From DASRHT01 sp035293765 (GTDB taxonomy: Bacteria; Chloroflexota; Ktedonobacteria; Ktedonobacterales; Ktedonobacteraceae): a stretch of 64,000 bases of DNA. Position 1 is the first letter of the stretch. Every line of letters begins with the position of its first letter. The notes beneath the pieces were generated by a model that saw only the letters and a list, made by a program, of their open reading frames with translations, did no database searches and was not told the origin of the DNA. The position numbers were made by a program, and so were the translations under genes. The stretch covers positions 1-64,000 of the forward strand of contig DATGMF010000099.1 of assembly GCA_035293765.1 (NCBI GenBank), read 5' to 3'. Of the stretch, positions 25,320 through 33,833 are shown piece by piece.

Positions 25320-28300
25320 TTAGCCCACGCTGCCCGACATCTCCAACTGGATCAGGCGGTTGAGTTCGACCGCGTACTCCATCGGGAGCTCTTTGGTGAT
25401 CGGCTCGATGAAGCCGTTGACGATCAGCGAGTAGGCTTCGGACTCGTCCAGGCCGCGGCTCATCAGGTAGAAGAGCTGATCCTCGCCCACCTTCGAGACG
25501 GTTGCCTCGTGTCCGATCTCAGTCTGATTCTCTTCGACGCGAATGGTCGGATAGGTATCGGTGCGTGCATCCTCGTCGAGCAGCAGCGCGTCACAGCGCA
25601 CGCTGGACTTCGTATGGTGCGCGCCCGGATTGATGCGAACCAGACCACGATACGAAGCTCGTCCGGTCCCCTTCGAAACCGACTTCGAGAGAATCTGTGA
25701 CGTTGTATGTGGCGCCAGATGAGTAACCTTCGCGCCCGCATCCTGATGCATCCCATCGTTGGCGAAGGCCACCGAGAGAATATCGCCGCGCGCGCCCGGC
25801 TCCATTAGCAGGACGGCGGGGTACTTCATAGTCACTTTGGAGTTGTGAACAATGAAGCCCTGCGAGACGAAGTTTCCAGTACCCTCGACCTCAATATCCC
25901 AGGTTGGTACCTCGACAATTGATGACTCAGAGACATCAACATCGACAATTTCGACGCTCTCAGGCAGTTCCAGTGAGGAGCGACCAACGTGGCGATTCTG
26001 TTGCAGCGTTGGTGCATTCTGCTGGGCCTGCATGCGCAGTATCGGGCTGACGTGGGCGTAGAAGCGCGGGTCGGCCACAAAAACGAGACGGTGAGAGCTA
26101 TGTGCAGTGCAAGTGACGCCCATAATCTCTACCTGCCTGGGTTCTGCAAATTCTGTATGGAGACGTGAGGTGATTCCTAGCGTCACCAGCAGAGAAGCGA
26201 TATCTTCCAGCAGGCCGCGATTGGCCGATTTGAGGCTAAAGCGACCCTGAACAACGCATCCGTCAGCATCCAGGTAGCCCGCGATAAACGCAATACGCTG
26301 CGACTCTGGTAGGGACCAGACCCAGGCCGGGACTCGCTTGCTGCGAGCATTGCTCTCGAATCCGTTGAGGTGGAAGAACTCGGCCAGTTCTTTGCTATGC
26401 CAGGCAATATGCCTGCTATCAGCTCGTTCTTGAGCAGGCGCATCGATCAGCGCGGTCATTGTACTCATCAGACGCTCCCGTGCTCGGTCGCTCGTCGGAG
26501 AAGAGAAACCAACCTTCGCATAGCGCATCACGCCGGGAGTCTGCGCTGCTTTGATCTCGATATTGCCGTCGCCGACCCAGTAGCCGAAGAGCCACATCAA
26601 ATTGTCGGTAGTCGTGGTTGTTTCTACCATACGTGAGGTTCGCGCACGAGTCATTGTCAGCTCCGAGGCATACTGGTTGAGCGACGTGAATGTCGTGCTG
26701 AGTTCAGGTATGCGCAGTTGGTATGGCATGCCATAGTCTATGGACGTGCGTGGGATAATGGCCTCTTTCAAATGGTCCGCGCGTACATATGCCAGTTTAT
26801 AGCGTCCCAACTTCTTCGCGACCTCAGCGTTGTAGACATACGAGAAGAAGGGGTGGTTGGCCGTCACACGGAGTTTGCGCTCGCCAACCGAGACTGTATG
26901 TACGGGCTGCATGCCGGAGAATCGCTTGCCCAACACACGGCGAAAGACCAGTTGCCCCGTTTTCTCATCAAATGAGAGCACTTTGTCTCCAACGTTGAGC
27001 GACTCAATGGTCTTGATGCCATCGGGCGTCGTTACTGTTGAGCCTTCGGCCAGACAGCCTAAATTGCCATCGACCCATTCCATTGTCGCGTCGTGATAAG
27101 CGGCGGCGCGCTTGGTCACGAGGTTGTACACGTTCTTCGACCAGTTCTGGATCGTCGTGTAGCGCACGCGTGCGCCCTTCAGGACTTTGATCTCGACGAC
27201 GGCGCTGTGCAGGCTGTCGCTGGTGTAGGTCGGGGCAGTACAGTTGTGAGAAATTACGCCTTCAGCTACGTACGACTCATCCTCTTCCACCGAGAAGTTG
27301 TAGACGGTTGTCTCTTGCTGTTCAAGCTCAATAGCTCGAATGGGGACATACAGGTACTGCTCGTCGAGCGCAAAGACGGAGCCTTCGTTGCTCCCATTGG
27401 GGGCTGTATAGCCAACGATTTCGCCAAACTTCTCGTTCCAGGGAGATGAAATGACGACTGTGTACATTGGTAAGCGATTCTCAGAGCGTTGCTGGAGGTT
27501 GACCGAGGCGGCTACTCCGAGACGAAGCAAGGCATCCCGGAATGCATAGGCAAGCTCCTGCGAGACGCTACTAAAGCGGAACATGTTCTTACGGGTGTCG
27601 TAGCTACCATCTCCCAGCCAGGCACCGCGAACCCATTGGGCGAGGTGACTTGTGGGGGCGTTGCGAATGAAATCTGGCACCTGCTTGTTGTAAACGGTCG
27701 AACCAAATGTACGCGCAAATGCTCTTGCCATCTCGGTCGAACAGACTACCAGCGTTTGCCCATTCTGCCGCACCTTGTTTTCAATTGCGGTCTTGTCCAT
27801 GTAACGCTCGATCAGATCGCGAGTGTCATCAAGCAGTTCTGTCTCTTCTGCATGGAACGAGAATGAAATGTAATGCTCGTTATCTACATGGCCTTCAGCG
27901 TGGTAGTAGCCGACCAGACGGAAGAAGTCTTCCTCTAAGGGTAGCGTGACCTCTCTGCTGACCGGATCATGGCGACCACGTCCGACCGAGACGGTAATAG
28001 TATGATCCACATCGGTCACTTTTTCGGGCTGTGGCACCGGAATCAGCAGGTAGTCGCCCGGCTTCACCTCTGAGACTGGCAGCCATTCGGGACGGAATAC
28101 TTCATTGCGATATTCCGCTTTCTTTCTGCGTGCTACCAGCAGTGGATGCTCTTCCGTGATGTGTAGCTCGCGCCAGCTATCGCCATAGAAGCGAACATGA
28201 TAGATGTCGCCCTTATAGGGGCGCTGCATCGTATGATAGACGCGGCGATAGCGTCCCTTATGGGTGAGTACTTCGTCACCTTCCTGGATCTCCTCTATCG

Positions 28301-29039
28301 GCTTCTCACCCTTGCTTGTTCGTACCTGCGCTCCAGCGATAAAGCAGCCCTCGACATAATGTACGTACGAGCCTGGTTCGGCGATAATCAGCGTGCGTTC
28401 GAACTGGCCCATGTTCTTGGCGTTGATGCGGAAGTATGCCTGCAACGGGATTTCTACGCGCACGTTGGCGGGCACATAGACGAAGCTGCCACCGCTCCAG
28501 ACTGCGCTATTGAGCGAGGCGAACTTATTATCGGAAGGCGGGACAACGCTGCCAAAGTGTTCCTTCACGATATCGGGATATTCGCGCAGGGCCGTATCCA
28601 TATCGGTGAAGATAACGCCCAGCTTCTCCAGGTCCTCACGCACTTTATGGTAAACGGCCTCACTCTCGTACTGGGCCGTGACGCCTGCCAGATATTTCTG
28701 CTCGGCCTGTGGGATACCCAGGCGGTCGAAGGTATCTTTAATCTCGGATGGGATATCTTCCCACGTCTTGCCCTGTTGGGGGACGGGCTTAATATAATAA
28801 TAGATATCGTCGAAGTTGATACCCGAAAGGTCCGCGCCCCAGGTCGGCATCGGGCGCTTCTCAAAGAGGTCAAGGCTCTTCAGGCGGAACTGCCGCATCC
28901 AATCGGGTTCGCCTTTCATCTCGGAGATCTGCTCGACGATCTGCCTGTTCAGCCCCTTCTCGGACTTGAATGTATAGTTCTCAGCGACGTGGAACCCGGG
29001 ACTGTACGCGTCCCGTTCCAGCTCAAATGCCTGACTCAT
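25320..29039 (-). CDS. sufB: Fe-S cluster assembly scaffold SufB interrupted by two inteins
   Basis: From the ATG at 29039 (GGAG eight bases upstream; a GTG three codons earlier is possible) the precursor is 1239 residues. SufB proper is residues 1-231, 600-661 and 1067-1239, giving 466 residues after splicing, the normal SufB length. Intein 1 (232-599) sits between YVEG and CTAP; intein 2 (662-1066) sits between GNLG and SKVTMKYP. Both insertion points are in the most conserved SufB core, so function needs splicing. SufB with SufC and SufD builds Fe-S clusters, but neither sufC nor sufD is adjacent. Confidence 0.95.
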   Translation of the reverse strand: MSQAFELERDAYSPGFHVAENYTFKSEKGLNRQIVEQISEMKGEPDWMRQFRLKSLDLFEKRPMPTWGADLSGINFDDIYYYIKPVPQQGKTWEDIPSEIKDTFDRLGIPQAEQKYLAGVTAQYESEAVYHKVREDLEKLGVIFTDMDTALREYPDIVKEHFGSVVPPSDNKFASLNSAVWSGGSFVYVPANVRVEIPLQAYFRINAKNMGQFERTLIIAEPGSYVHYVEGCFIAGAQVRTSKGEKPIEEIQEGDEVLTHKGRYRRVYHTMQRPYKGDIYHVRFYGDSWRELHITEEHPLLVARRKKAEYRNEVFRPEWLPVSEVKPGDYLLIPVPQPEKVTDVDHTITVSVGRGRHDPVSREVTLPLEEDFFRLVGYYHAEGHVDNEHYISFSFHAEETELLDDTRDLIERYMDKTAIENKVRQNGQTLVVCSTEMARAFARTFGSTVYNKQVPDFIRNAPTSHLAQWVRGAWLGDGSYDTRKNMFRFSSVSQELAYAFRDALLRLGVAASVNLQQRSENRLPMYTVVISSPWNEKFGEIVGYTAPNGSNEGSVFALDEQYLYVPIRAIELEQQETTVYNFSVEEDESYVAEGVISHNCTAPTYTSDSLHSAVVEIKVLKGARVRYTTIQNWSKNVYNLVTKRAAAYHDATMEWVDGNLGCLAEGSTVTTPDGIKTIESLNVGDKVLSFDEKTGQLVFRRVLGKRFSGMQPVHTVSVGERKLRVTANHPFFSYVYNAEVAKKLGRYKLAYVRADHLKEAIIPRTSIDYGMPYQLRIPELSTTFTSLNQYASELTMTRARTSRMVETTTTTDNLMWLFGYWVGDGNIEIKAAQTPGVMRYAKVGFSSPTSDRARERLMSTMTALIDAPAQERADSRHIAWHSKELAEFFHLNGFESNARSKRVPAWVWSLPESQRIAFIAGYLDADGCVVQGRFSLKSANRGLLEDIASLLVTLGITSRLHTEFAEPRQVEIMGVTCTAHSSHRLVFVADPRFYAHVSPILRMQAQQNAPTLQQNRHVGRSSLELPESVEIVDVDVSESSIVEVPTWDIEVEGTGNFVSQGFIVHNSKVTMKYPAVLLMEPGARGDILSVAFANDGMHQDAGAKVTHLAPHTTSQILSKSVSKGTGRASYRGLVRINPGAHHTKSSVRCDALLLDEDARTDTYPTIRVEENQTEIGHEATVSKVGEDQLFYLMSRGLDESEAYSLIVNGFIEPITKELPMEYAVELNRLIQLEMSGSVG
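25842..27056 (-). other. Intein 2 of SufB (405 residues, LAGLIDADG endonuclease domain)
   Basis: Precursor residues 662-1066. It begins with Cys (CLAEGSTV) and has block B TANH at 726-729. Two LAGLIDADG-type motifs are present (LFGYWVGDGN 817-826 and FIAGYLDADG 918-927). It ends GFIVHN, followed by Ser as the +1 extein residue. All splicing residues are present, as are the acidic residues of both endonuclease motifs, so splicing and homing both look possible. Confidence 0.93.
27243..28346 (-). other. Intein 1 of SufB (368 residues, LAGLIDADG endonuclease domain)
   Basis: Precursor residues 232-599. It begins with Cys (CFIAGAQV) and has block B TEEH at 295-298. Two divergent LAGLIDADG motifs are present (RLVGYYHAEG 374-383 and VRGAWLGDGS 470-479). 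It ends GVISHN, followed by Cys as the +1 residue. The first endonuclease motif has Glu where Asp is usual. Splicing should work; endonuclease activity is less certain than for intein 2. Confidence 0.93.
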
Positions 29040-29259
29040 TAGATTCACTCCACTAGATTGCTGTTGTCTATGACTTGTTACACAGAAGTCAGCTTTTTGC
29101 TTTAATCCTTAGCTCTGAACTCGGATTTAGTGTTATTATATGTCCTGCGCGAGCTATTGTCAAGGCAAAATCTCCTGTCGTGCCGGTTTTATCGCTGCCT
29201 GCAGGCTCCCTTTTTTGAAAGTATGGTTCCAGAGAACCACATGCCATCTTGAAAAATGC

Positions 29260-29289
29260 TTGACAGAGCTTGATGGAACTTGCTATTAT
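29260..29289 (+). promoter_or_regulatory. Promoter of tRNA-Arg
   Basis: A perfect TTGACA at 29260-29265 and TATTAT at 29284-29289, with 18 bases between them and a TG one base before the -10 box. The -10 box lies 12 bases before the mature tRNA. Confidence 0.75.
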
Positions 29290-29301
29290 GGTCATGAAGT
29301 T

Positions 29302-29374
29302 GCGCCCATAGCTCAGTGGATAGAGCAACCGCCTTCTAAGCGGTTGGCCGCAGGTTCGAGTCCTGCTGGGCGCG
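29302..29374 (+). tRNA. tRNA-Arg (anticodon TCT)
   Basis: A complete 73-base cloverleaf: acceptor GCGCCCA pairing with TGGGCGC, D-arm with GCTCAGTGGATAGAGC, and anticodon stem ACCGC/GCGGT around the loop CTTCTAA. The T-arm carries GGTTCGAGTCC and the discriminator is G. CCA is not encoded. It reads AGA and AGG codons. The immunity-type island begins about 150 bases downstream, and tRNA-Arg genes are common integration sites. The 29375-29525 stretch after it shows no gene. Confidence 0.97.
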
Positions 29375-29525
29375 TTTTATATTTCAGCTTAGTTTGGGAT
29401 TTAGGAGCATTTGATTTTCTAAATATCGATTCATACCTTCGGAGCTTCCCTTATGGTGACTCTGCCGCTAGAGAAGTTACATATATCCCTTTGAAAAAAG
29501 AAACGATATAACCCGCCAGGGTCGT

Positions 29526-30776
29526 TTATCGTAGATTATCCAATATTTTTATCAGATCGCTCATCTTGTTCTCGACTGCTCTTTGGCGCAGGTCAGCAAG
29601 CCCCAACTCACTAACTTGCAGTTGTTTTGAGAGCAGTTGTAACTGCTCTTCAAGGGTCTGCCTTTTGAGGTACTTTTGTTGACTTTTTACCATTTTCAGC
29701 GCGCGTTCCAACGCAGCTTTCCGTCGCAACACTTTATTATCACACCAGAGTTGTATGAAATACCCCTGCCGTAAATCATAGTCACCAACTTTTATCAGCG
29801 CGAATTTTGCTTGTGGTCCTTCAAAGTCCGCAGTTGATAATGATACCTGCCAGGTACCATCAGCACGTTCTAATGGGAACACACCCCGAATATCTTTCTC
29901 TGCGAGCCATTCGCGCCAGATATGAGAGGGAGCAAGTTCTTTTTCACCACATAATGCTGCATATACTGCCTGGCTGTTATTAATGATGCCTTCAAAGTAG
30001 GCATCACGTAGTCCACGTATGCCTGTGTAGACAAGATAATAGGGCCTTTGTGGCTGTATCTCTGATCGATATCCAGCGTTAGAGGTCGGTTTTTTCGATT
30101 CGATAATGTACATTGGCATATAGGCTGGTTGGACTCCCAGCGCCTGGATATGGTGCATTTCAGGTGGAATGTTGTAGTCTCCCTTGTCAATACGCGCTTC
30201 TAGTTCCTGTAATGCCTGAGGATGCCATTGCCTGACATTGCTAATGGGGTAAAAGCGGTATCCCCATGTCTTGCGCTGAAGAAATTCTGTAGCCTCATCG
30301 GGAGTGAAGATACGTACTTTGCGATAATAGTGTTCTTTGCGCAAAGGATATGAGAAATAAGCGTCAAAGTAGAGCTTTGTACGCTTTTCTTTAGCGACGT
30401 AGCGCGTCCCTTCCCTGACAGATTTCAGGCCGAGCGGTGTGAGATGCCAGCCAGTGTTCGTACGGGTGACGTGACCAAGAGTTGCCAGGAAATTCAAAAT
30501 TTTTTGGACCATTTCTCTTTGCAGACCCAAAAAATGCGTAAGCTCCTCGACAGTATGAAGTTGTCCCTCGTCAATGCCGCGTTCAATATATTTTTCCATC
30601 AGTTCATACGGTCTTCCCTCCTCCTGAATGGCTGTCGTTTCTATCTCCCAGAGCGGGAAGAAGATAGCAAAGAAGCGAATAGGATAGAACCCCTGGAGCG
30701 TTTGGAGGTGTTCTATGGCCCTTCTCGGATCGTAAAGGGGTTTAAGATCCGTTAAGCGGTTATCTTGTATGCTCAT
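29526..30776 (-). CDS. Winged-helix protein of unknown function, partner of the SF1 helicase
   Basis: I do not recognise the family of this 416-residue protein. Residues about 75-125 look like a winged helix-turn-helix: a VEELTHFLGLQREMVQKIL helix pair, then GHVTRTNTGWHLTPLG as the wing. The middle is alpha/beta with many aromatic residues. The last ~75 residues are a predicted coiled coil rich in Lys, Leu and Gln. Its start overlaps the helicase stop by four bases, so the two products are made together and probably work together. It may recognise nucleic acid for the helicase. Confidence 0.7.
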   Translation of the reverse strand: MSIQDNRLTDLKPLYDPRRAIEHLQTLQGFYPIRFFAIFFPLWEIETTAIQEEGRPYELMEKYIERGIDEGQLHTVEELTHFLGLQREMVQKILNFLATLGHVTRTNTGWHLTPLGLKSVREGTRYVAKEKRTKLYFDAYFSYPLRKEHYYRKVRIFTPDEATEFLQRKTWGYRFYPISNVRQWHPQALQELEARIDKGDYNIPPEMHHIQALGVQPAYMPMYIIESKKPTSNAGYRSEIQPQRPYYLVYTGIRGLRDAYFEGIINNSQAVYAALCGEKELAPSHIWREWLAEKDIRGVFPLERADGTWQVSLSTADFEGPQAKFALIKVGDYDLRQGYFIQLWCDNKVLRRKAALERALKMVKSQQKYLKRQTLEEQLQLLSKQLQVSELGLADLRQRAVENKMSDLIKILDNLR

Positions 30777-33700
30777 TGTGCCCCTTTCCCTTCTTGTATT
30801 GATCGTAGTTTTCCAGAGCAGGCGGCGTATGAGAGGAGTTCCCCGTATTGTTCAACATATGCTCGTAAGTGTATCATGAGCTGATTGAATCGCGCATCGT
30901 CCGACCGGGTCAATGTCGAGAAATCGCCGACAAGCACGAGTTGCTGTTGTGCGCGCGTCATGGCAACGTTCAAGCGTCGTAGCTCTTTGAGGAAGCCGAT
31001 CCTTCCTTGTTCGTTACTCCGTGTAAAGCCATAAATAACTTTATTGCGCTCTCCGCCTTGAAATGAGTCGACGGTAGAGACGTGCTCCTCTAATGAAAAG
31101 TCGTGGGTATCGATCCGTTTTCTCAATTCCTGAATAATCTTGCGCGCCTGCGCTCGATAGGGGACAATAACGATCCATTGCTTGCCAGCGCGTTGATAGA
31201 TTTCTGCTATACTGGCGATCAGCAGAGCTTCAGCAACGTTAGTGTAGCCTGACTCGCCCAGGCTCTCCAGCCTTCTTTGTTGTTGCTCATACCTCATATG
31301 TGCAGGTGCGTCAGTGGTATCTATCACAGCGAAAGGATAGCGAAAAAGCGGGTCCCGGTCGATGGTATGCAGCATTTTTTCGGCGCTAAAGGTGCCCAGT
31401 TGACTGTGGTAGAAGTGCCGGGAAGCAAAATCGGCGATGACCTGCGGCATGCGTCCCTGTATGGTGAAACGCACAATGTGGGCCGGATCTTCCTTCGCTG
31501 TGAAGAGCTGTTCAAAGGCGCTTTTGGTGAGAAGATTGGCAATCTGTGTGGTATCCATATCGACATCAAGATCCTCTGGTGCCTCTGTAGATGAACGATT
31601 GCGCAGCCACGTTTGAACCTCGTTATCGACAAAAGGCGGAAGCTGGTGATGATCTCCCACCAGGACGGCTCTTTTGGCCCGCACCAGGGGTACAAGCAAA
31701 TCAGGAAGGCCAATCTGACCGGCCTCGTCAACGATAGCGAGATCAAATTCTATATCTTCCAGCCCCTTTGCCGTGGCTGTGCCAATACAGGTTGCTCCGA
31801 CCACGTCAGCATAGCGTAGAAGCTCAGGATAGAGTTGATCGGTAGGCTTTCTAAGCTCTTCCCGCCAGTCCTCAAGCAGCTTCGCCTTCCGCTCCAGTTC
31901 CCCTCTTGTTTTCCTGTACCAGAGGCTATACTGTTGCAGCGAAGTCGCAATTTTTGGTTTAATCTCCGGCTGTCCTGGAACGAGATCCGTCATTGTCGCT
32001 TGTAACCTGTGAGCGACTTTCAGCAGATCCTCCCAGCTCTTCTCATATTCGGCTGTCAGGTACTGGAGATAGCGCTCTTGCTGCTGATATTCGCCGTCCG
32101 CGAGCAGAGCTTGTTGCACAGCTCGCTCCACGTCTGCTCGTTCCTGATGCAGCCTCTGCACTTCAGGTTGGGTTTCCTGGATCATCTGCTGCTTTTTTTC
32201 GATACGAGCCGTGTAGAGGTGAAGGAGCATACGAAAAATCCAGCCAAATAGAGTAAAATCGATCTTTACCTCGGCTCTGATCTGTTTTTCTTTCAGCGTA
32301 TGAATCTTCTTTTGTGCGCGTGAAATGCTGGCAAGCAGCTTTTGCGTTGCTCCCTCAAGCTCGTTCAACGTGCTAGTAAAGGGGGCGATGATTCGTTGAT
32401 AGGCAGCGAAACGCTGTTGTGAGATCGCTTGTAGATGAGCTTCAGTGTTGGCAACGGTGGCGAGTCCCTCAGAGAGTTGCTGTTCCCAGGCTTGAATTGC
32501 TTGCTTGTAAGTGAGTAAGCGAGTAAGACGAAGAGCTTGATTCTCGGTATTTTCTAACAACACCTCCTGCAATTTCTCTGCCTGGGCATCGATCATTTTC
32601 GGACGTATCTTCTCAGAAACATTGCTCTCATGCCCTACTCGAATCACAATAAGATCTGGCGGCATCCGCTCTAGGACGTTATCGACGGCTTTATGTGTAC
32701 CGGATGTGATGAGGACACGCTGGCGTCTGAAGCCACAATGGCGAGCAATTTCCGTGATTGTACGGGTCTTGCCGGTGCCAGGCGGGCCTAATACCATCAA
32801 GATATCTGGCACGGTCAACGCCCGGCGAAAAGCCTCAAACTGTTCATGTGTGAGCAACTTTAAATCTTCGTCGCTGCTCTGCAAAATACGATCAGGCTGG
32901 TAAGGCAAGTAATGATGATTGACCAGGATGCGGAGCAAGTGAATGTTTTTAGCTTCCCGCATTCTGAGCATTGTCAGGGCTTCACGTTGTTTACGATAAA
33001 TGACCGGACTGATAGTTGGCTCAAGATGCCCCCGCTCGGGAATACGTTTTCTATCGATGAGCGCCTCAAATTTAAGAGTCAGTTTGGTACCTTCCAGTTC
33101 CACCACCCGCCCTCTAAGGTCTGGAGCTTCTTTGAGGCGGAGCATACTTTTCTCGGTAAGTTGTGGGATGTCATTGAGGCGAAAAATATAGATATCACGC
33201 GGCGCATCTCGTTCTTCGCCTGCCGATTCTACTTTTTGATAAAAAATGCCTGCATTCAAGTTATTTCTGGCCTGCTCTAAATCATGCGTGGCCTCGATCA
33301 GGTCTTCTACAGTATCCAGGTAACGCTCATGGGTATGCGTCAGTTCCTCTTGCAGTGCCTGAGGAGCTGCTTGCTGCTTCTGCCTCTCAAGCTGGCACCA
33401 GGACTGATAGATGATAGTCCAGAAGTTTTTATTGCCAGGAGGAATTTGCCTCACATCCTGATAAAGATACCATCCCTGCGCTCGTATATGGATTGCCCCC
33501 TTGCTTAGCCGCGCGTGTTCGTGCAGGTTCATCGAGTCCACATAGCCGATAGTATAGCCATCACGGTGCGAAGATTCATACAATGCCAGGTAGTAAGAGG
33601 CGGCATAAAGCAGGAGTTGCTCTTTTCCCTCGCGGTTGGTGCTGATAATTGCAGGTACCCCCTCTCCTCGATTCATCTCGTGAAGATCGGCAAGCATCGC

Positions 33701-33811
33701 TGCTGGCTCTGGTAAATAGGGGTAACGCTGCTTTTTTTCCAGCAGTCTCTGTAGCACGTTGCCACTCATAACCATATGAATAGCCCCTACATTGACATCT
33801 GATCTCTGCAT
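30773..33811 (-). CDS. UPF1/DNA2-like superfamily 1 helicase
   Basis: The 1012-residue protein has a Q-motif region (LTHEQFEAFRRAL) and Walker A GPPGTGKT at 342-349. DEAG follows at 695-698, then GDHHQLPP. The C-terminal RecA domain has STVDSFQGGERN and NVAMTRAQQQLVLVGD. Between the walls of the first RecA domain, residues ~405-660 form a long coiled-coil insertion. The N-terminal ~320 residues are helical plus beta. UPF1/DNA2 helicases unwind RNA or DNA 5' to 3', and prokaryotic members recur in defence loci. It is the middle gene of a three-gene operon, 22 bases after the pseudokinase. Confidence 0.88.
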   Translation of the reverse strand: MQRSDVNVGAIHMVMSGNVLQRLLEKKQRYPYLPEPAAMLADLHEMNRGEGVPAIISTNREGKEQLLLYAASYYLALYESSHRDGYTIGYVDSMNLHEHARLSKGAIHIRAQGWYLYQDVRQIPPGNKNFWTIIYQSWCQLERQKQQAAPQALQEELTHTHERYLDTVEDLIEATHDLEQARNNLNAGIFYQKVESAGEERDAPRDIYIFRLNDIPQLTEKSMLRLKEAPDLRGRVVELEGTKLTLKFEALIDRKRIPERGHLEPTISPVIYRKQREALTMLRMREAKNIHLLRILVNHHYLPYQPDRILQSSDEDLKLLTHEQFEAFRRALTVPDILMVLGPPGTGKTRTITEIARHCGFRRQRVLITSGTHKAVDNVLERMPPDLIVIRVGHESNVSEKIRPKMIDAQAEKLQEVLLENTENQALRLTRLLTYKQAIQAWEQQLSEGLATVANTEAHLQAISQQRFAAYQRIIAPFTSTLNELEGATQKLLASISRAQKKIHTLKEKQIRAEVKIDFTLFGWIFRMLLHLYTARIEKKQQMIQETQPEVQRLHQERADVERAVQQALLADGEYQQQERYLQYLTAEYEKSWEDLLKVAHRLQATMTDLVPGQPEIKPKIATSLQQYSLWYRKTRGELERKAKLLEDWREELRKPTDQLYPELLRYADVVGATCIGTATAKGLEDIEFDLAIVDEAGQIGLPDLLVPLVRAKRAVLVGDHHQLPPFVDNEVQTWLRNRSSTEAPEDLDVDMDTTQIANLLTKSAFEQLFTAKEDPAHIVRFTIQGRMPQVIADFASRHFYHSQLGTFSAEKMLHTIDRDPLFRYPFAVIDTTDAPAHMRYEQQQRRLESLGESGYTNVAEALLIASIAEIYQRAGKQWIVIVPYRAQARKIIQELRKRIDTHDFSLEEHVSTVDSFQGGERNKVIYGFTRSNEQGRIGFLKELRRLNVAMTRAQQQLVLVGDFSTLTRSDDARFNQLMIHLRAYVEQYGELLSYAACSGKLRSIQEGKGAQ

Positions 33812-33833
33812 ATATCATCCTTATCAATGCATA

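Noticed and set aside
28197..29042. Long plus-strand frame opposite sufB
   Set aside because: It is a shadow of the conserved SufB and intein coding sequence, with no family resemblance of its own.
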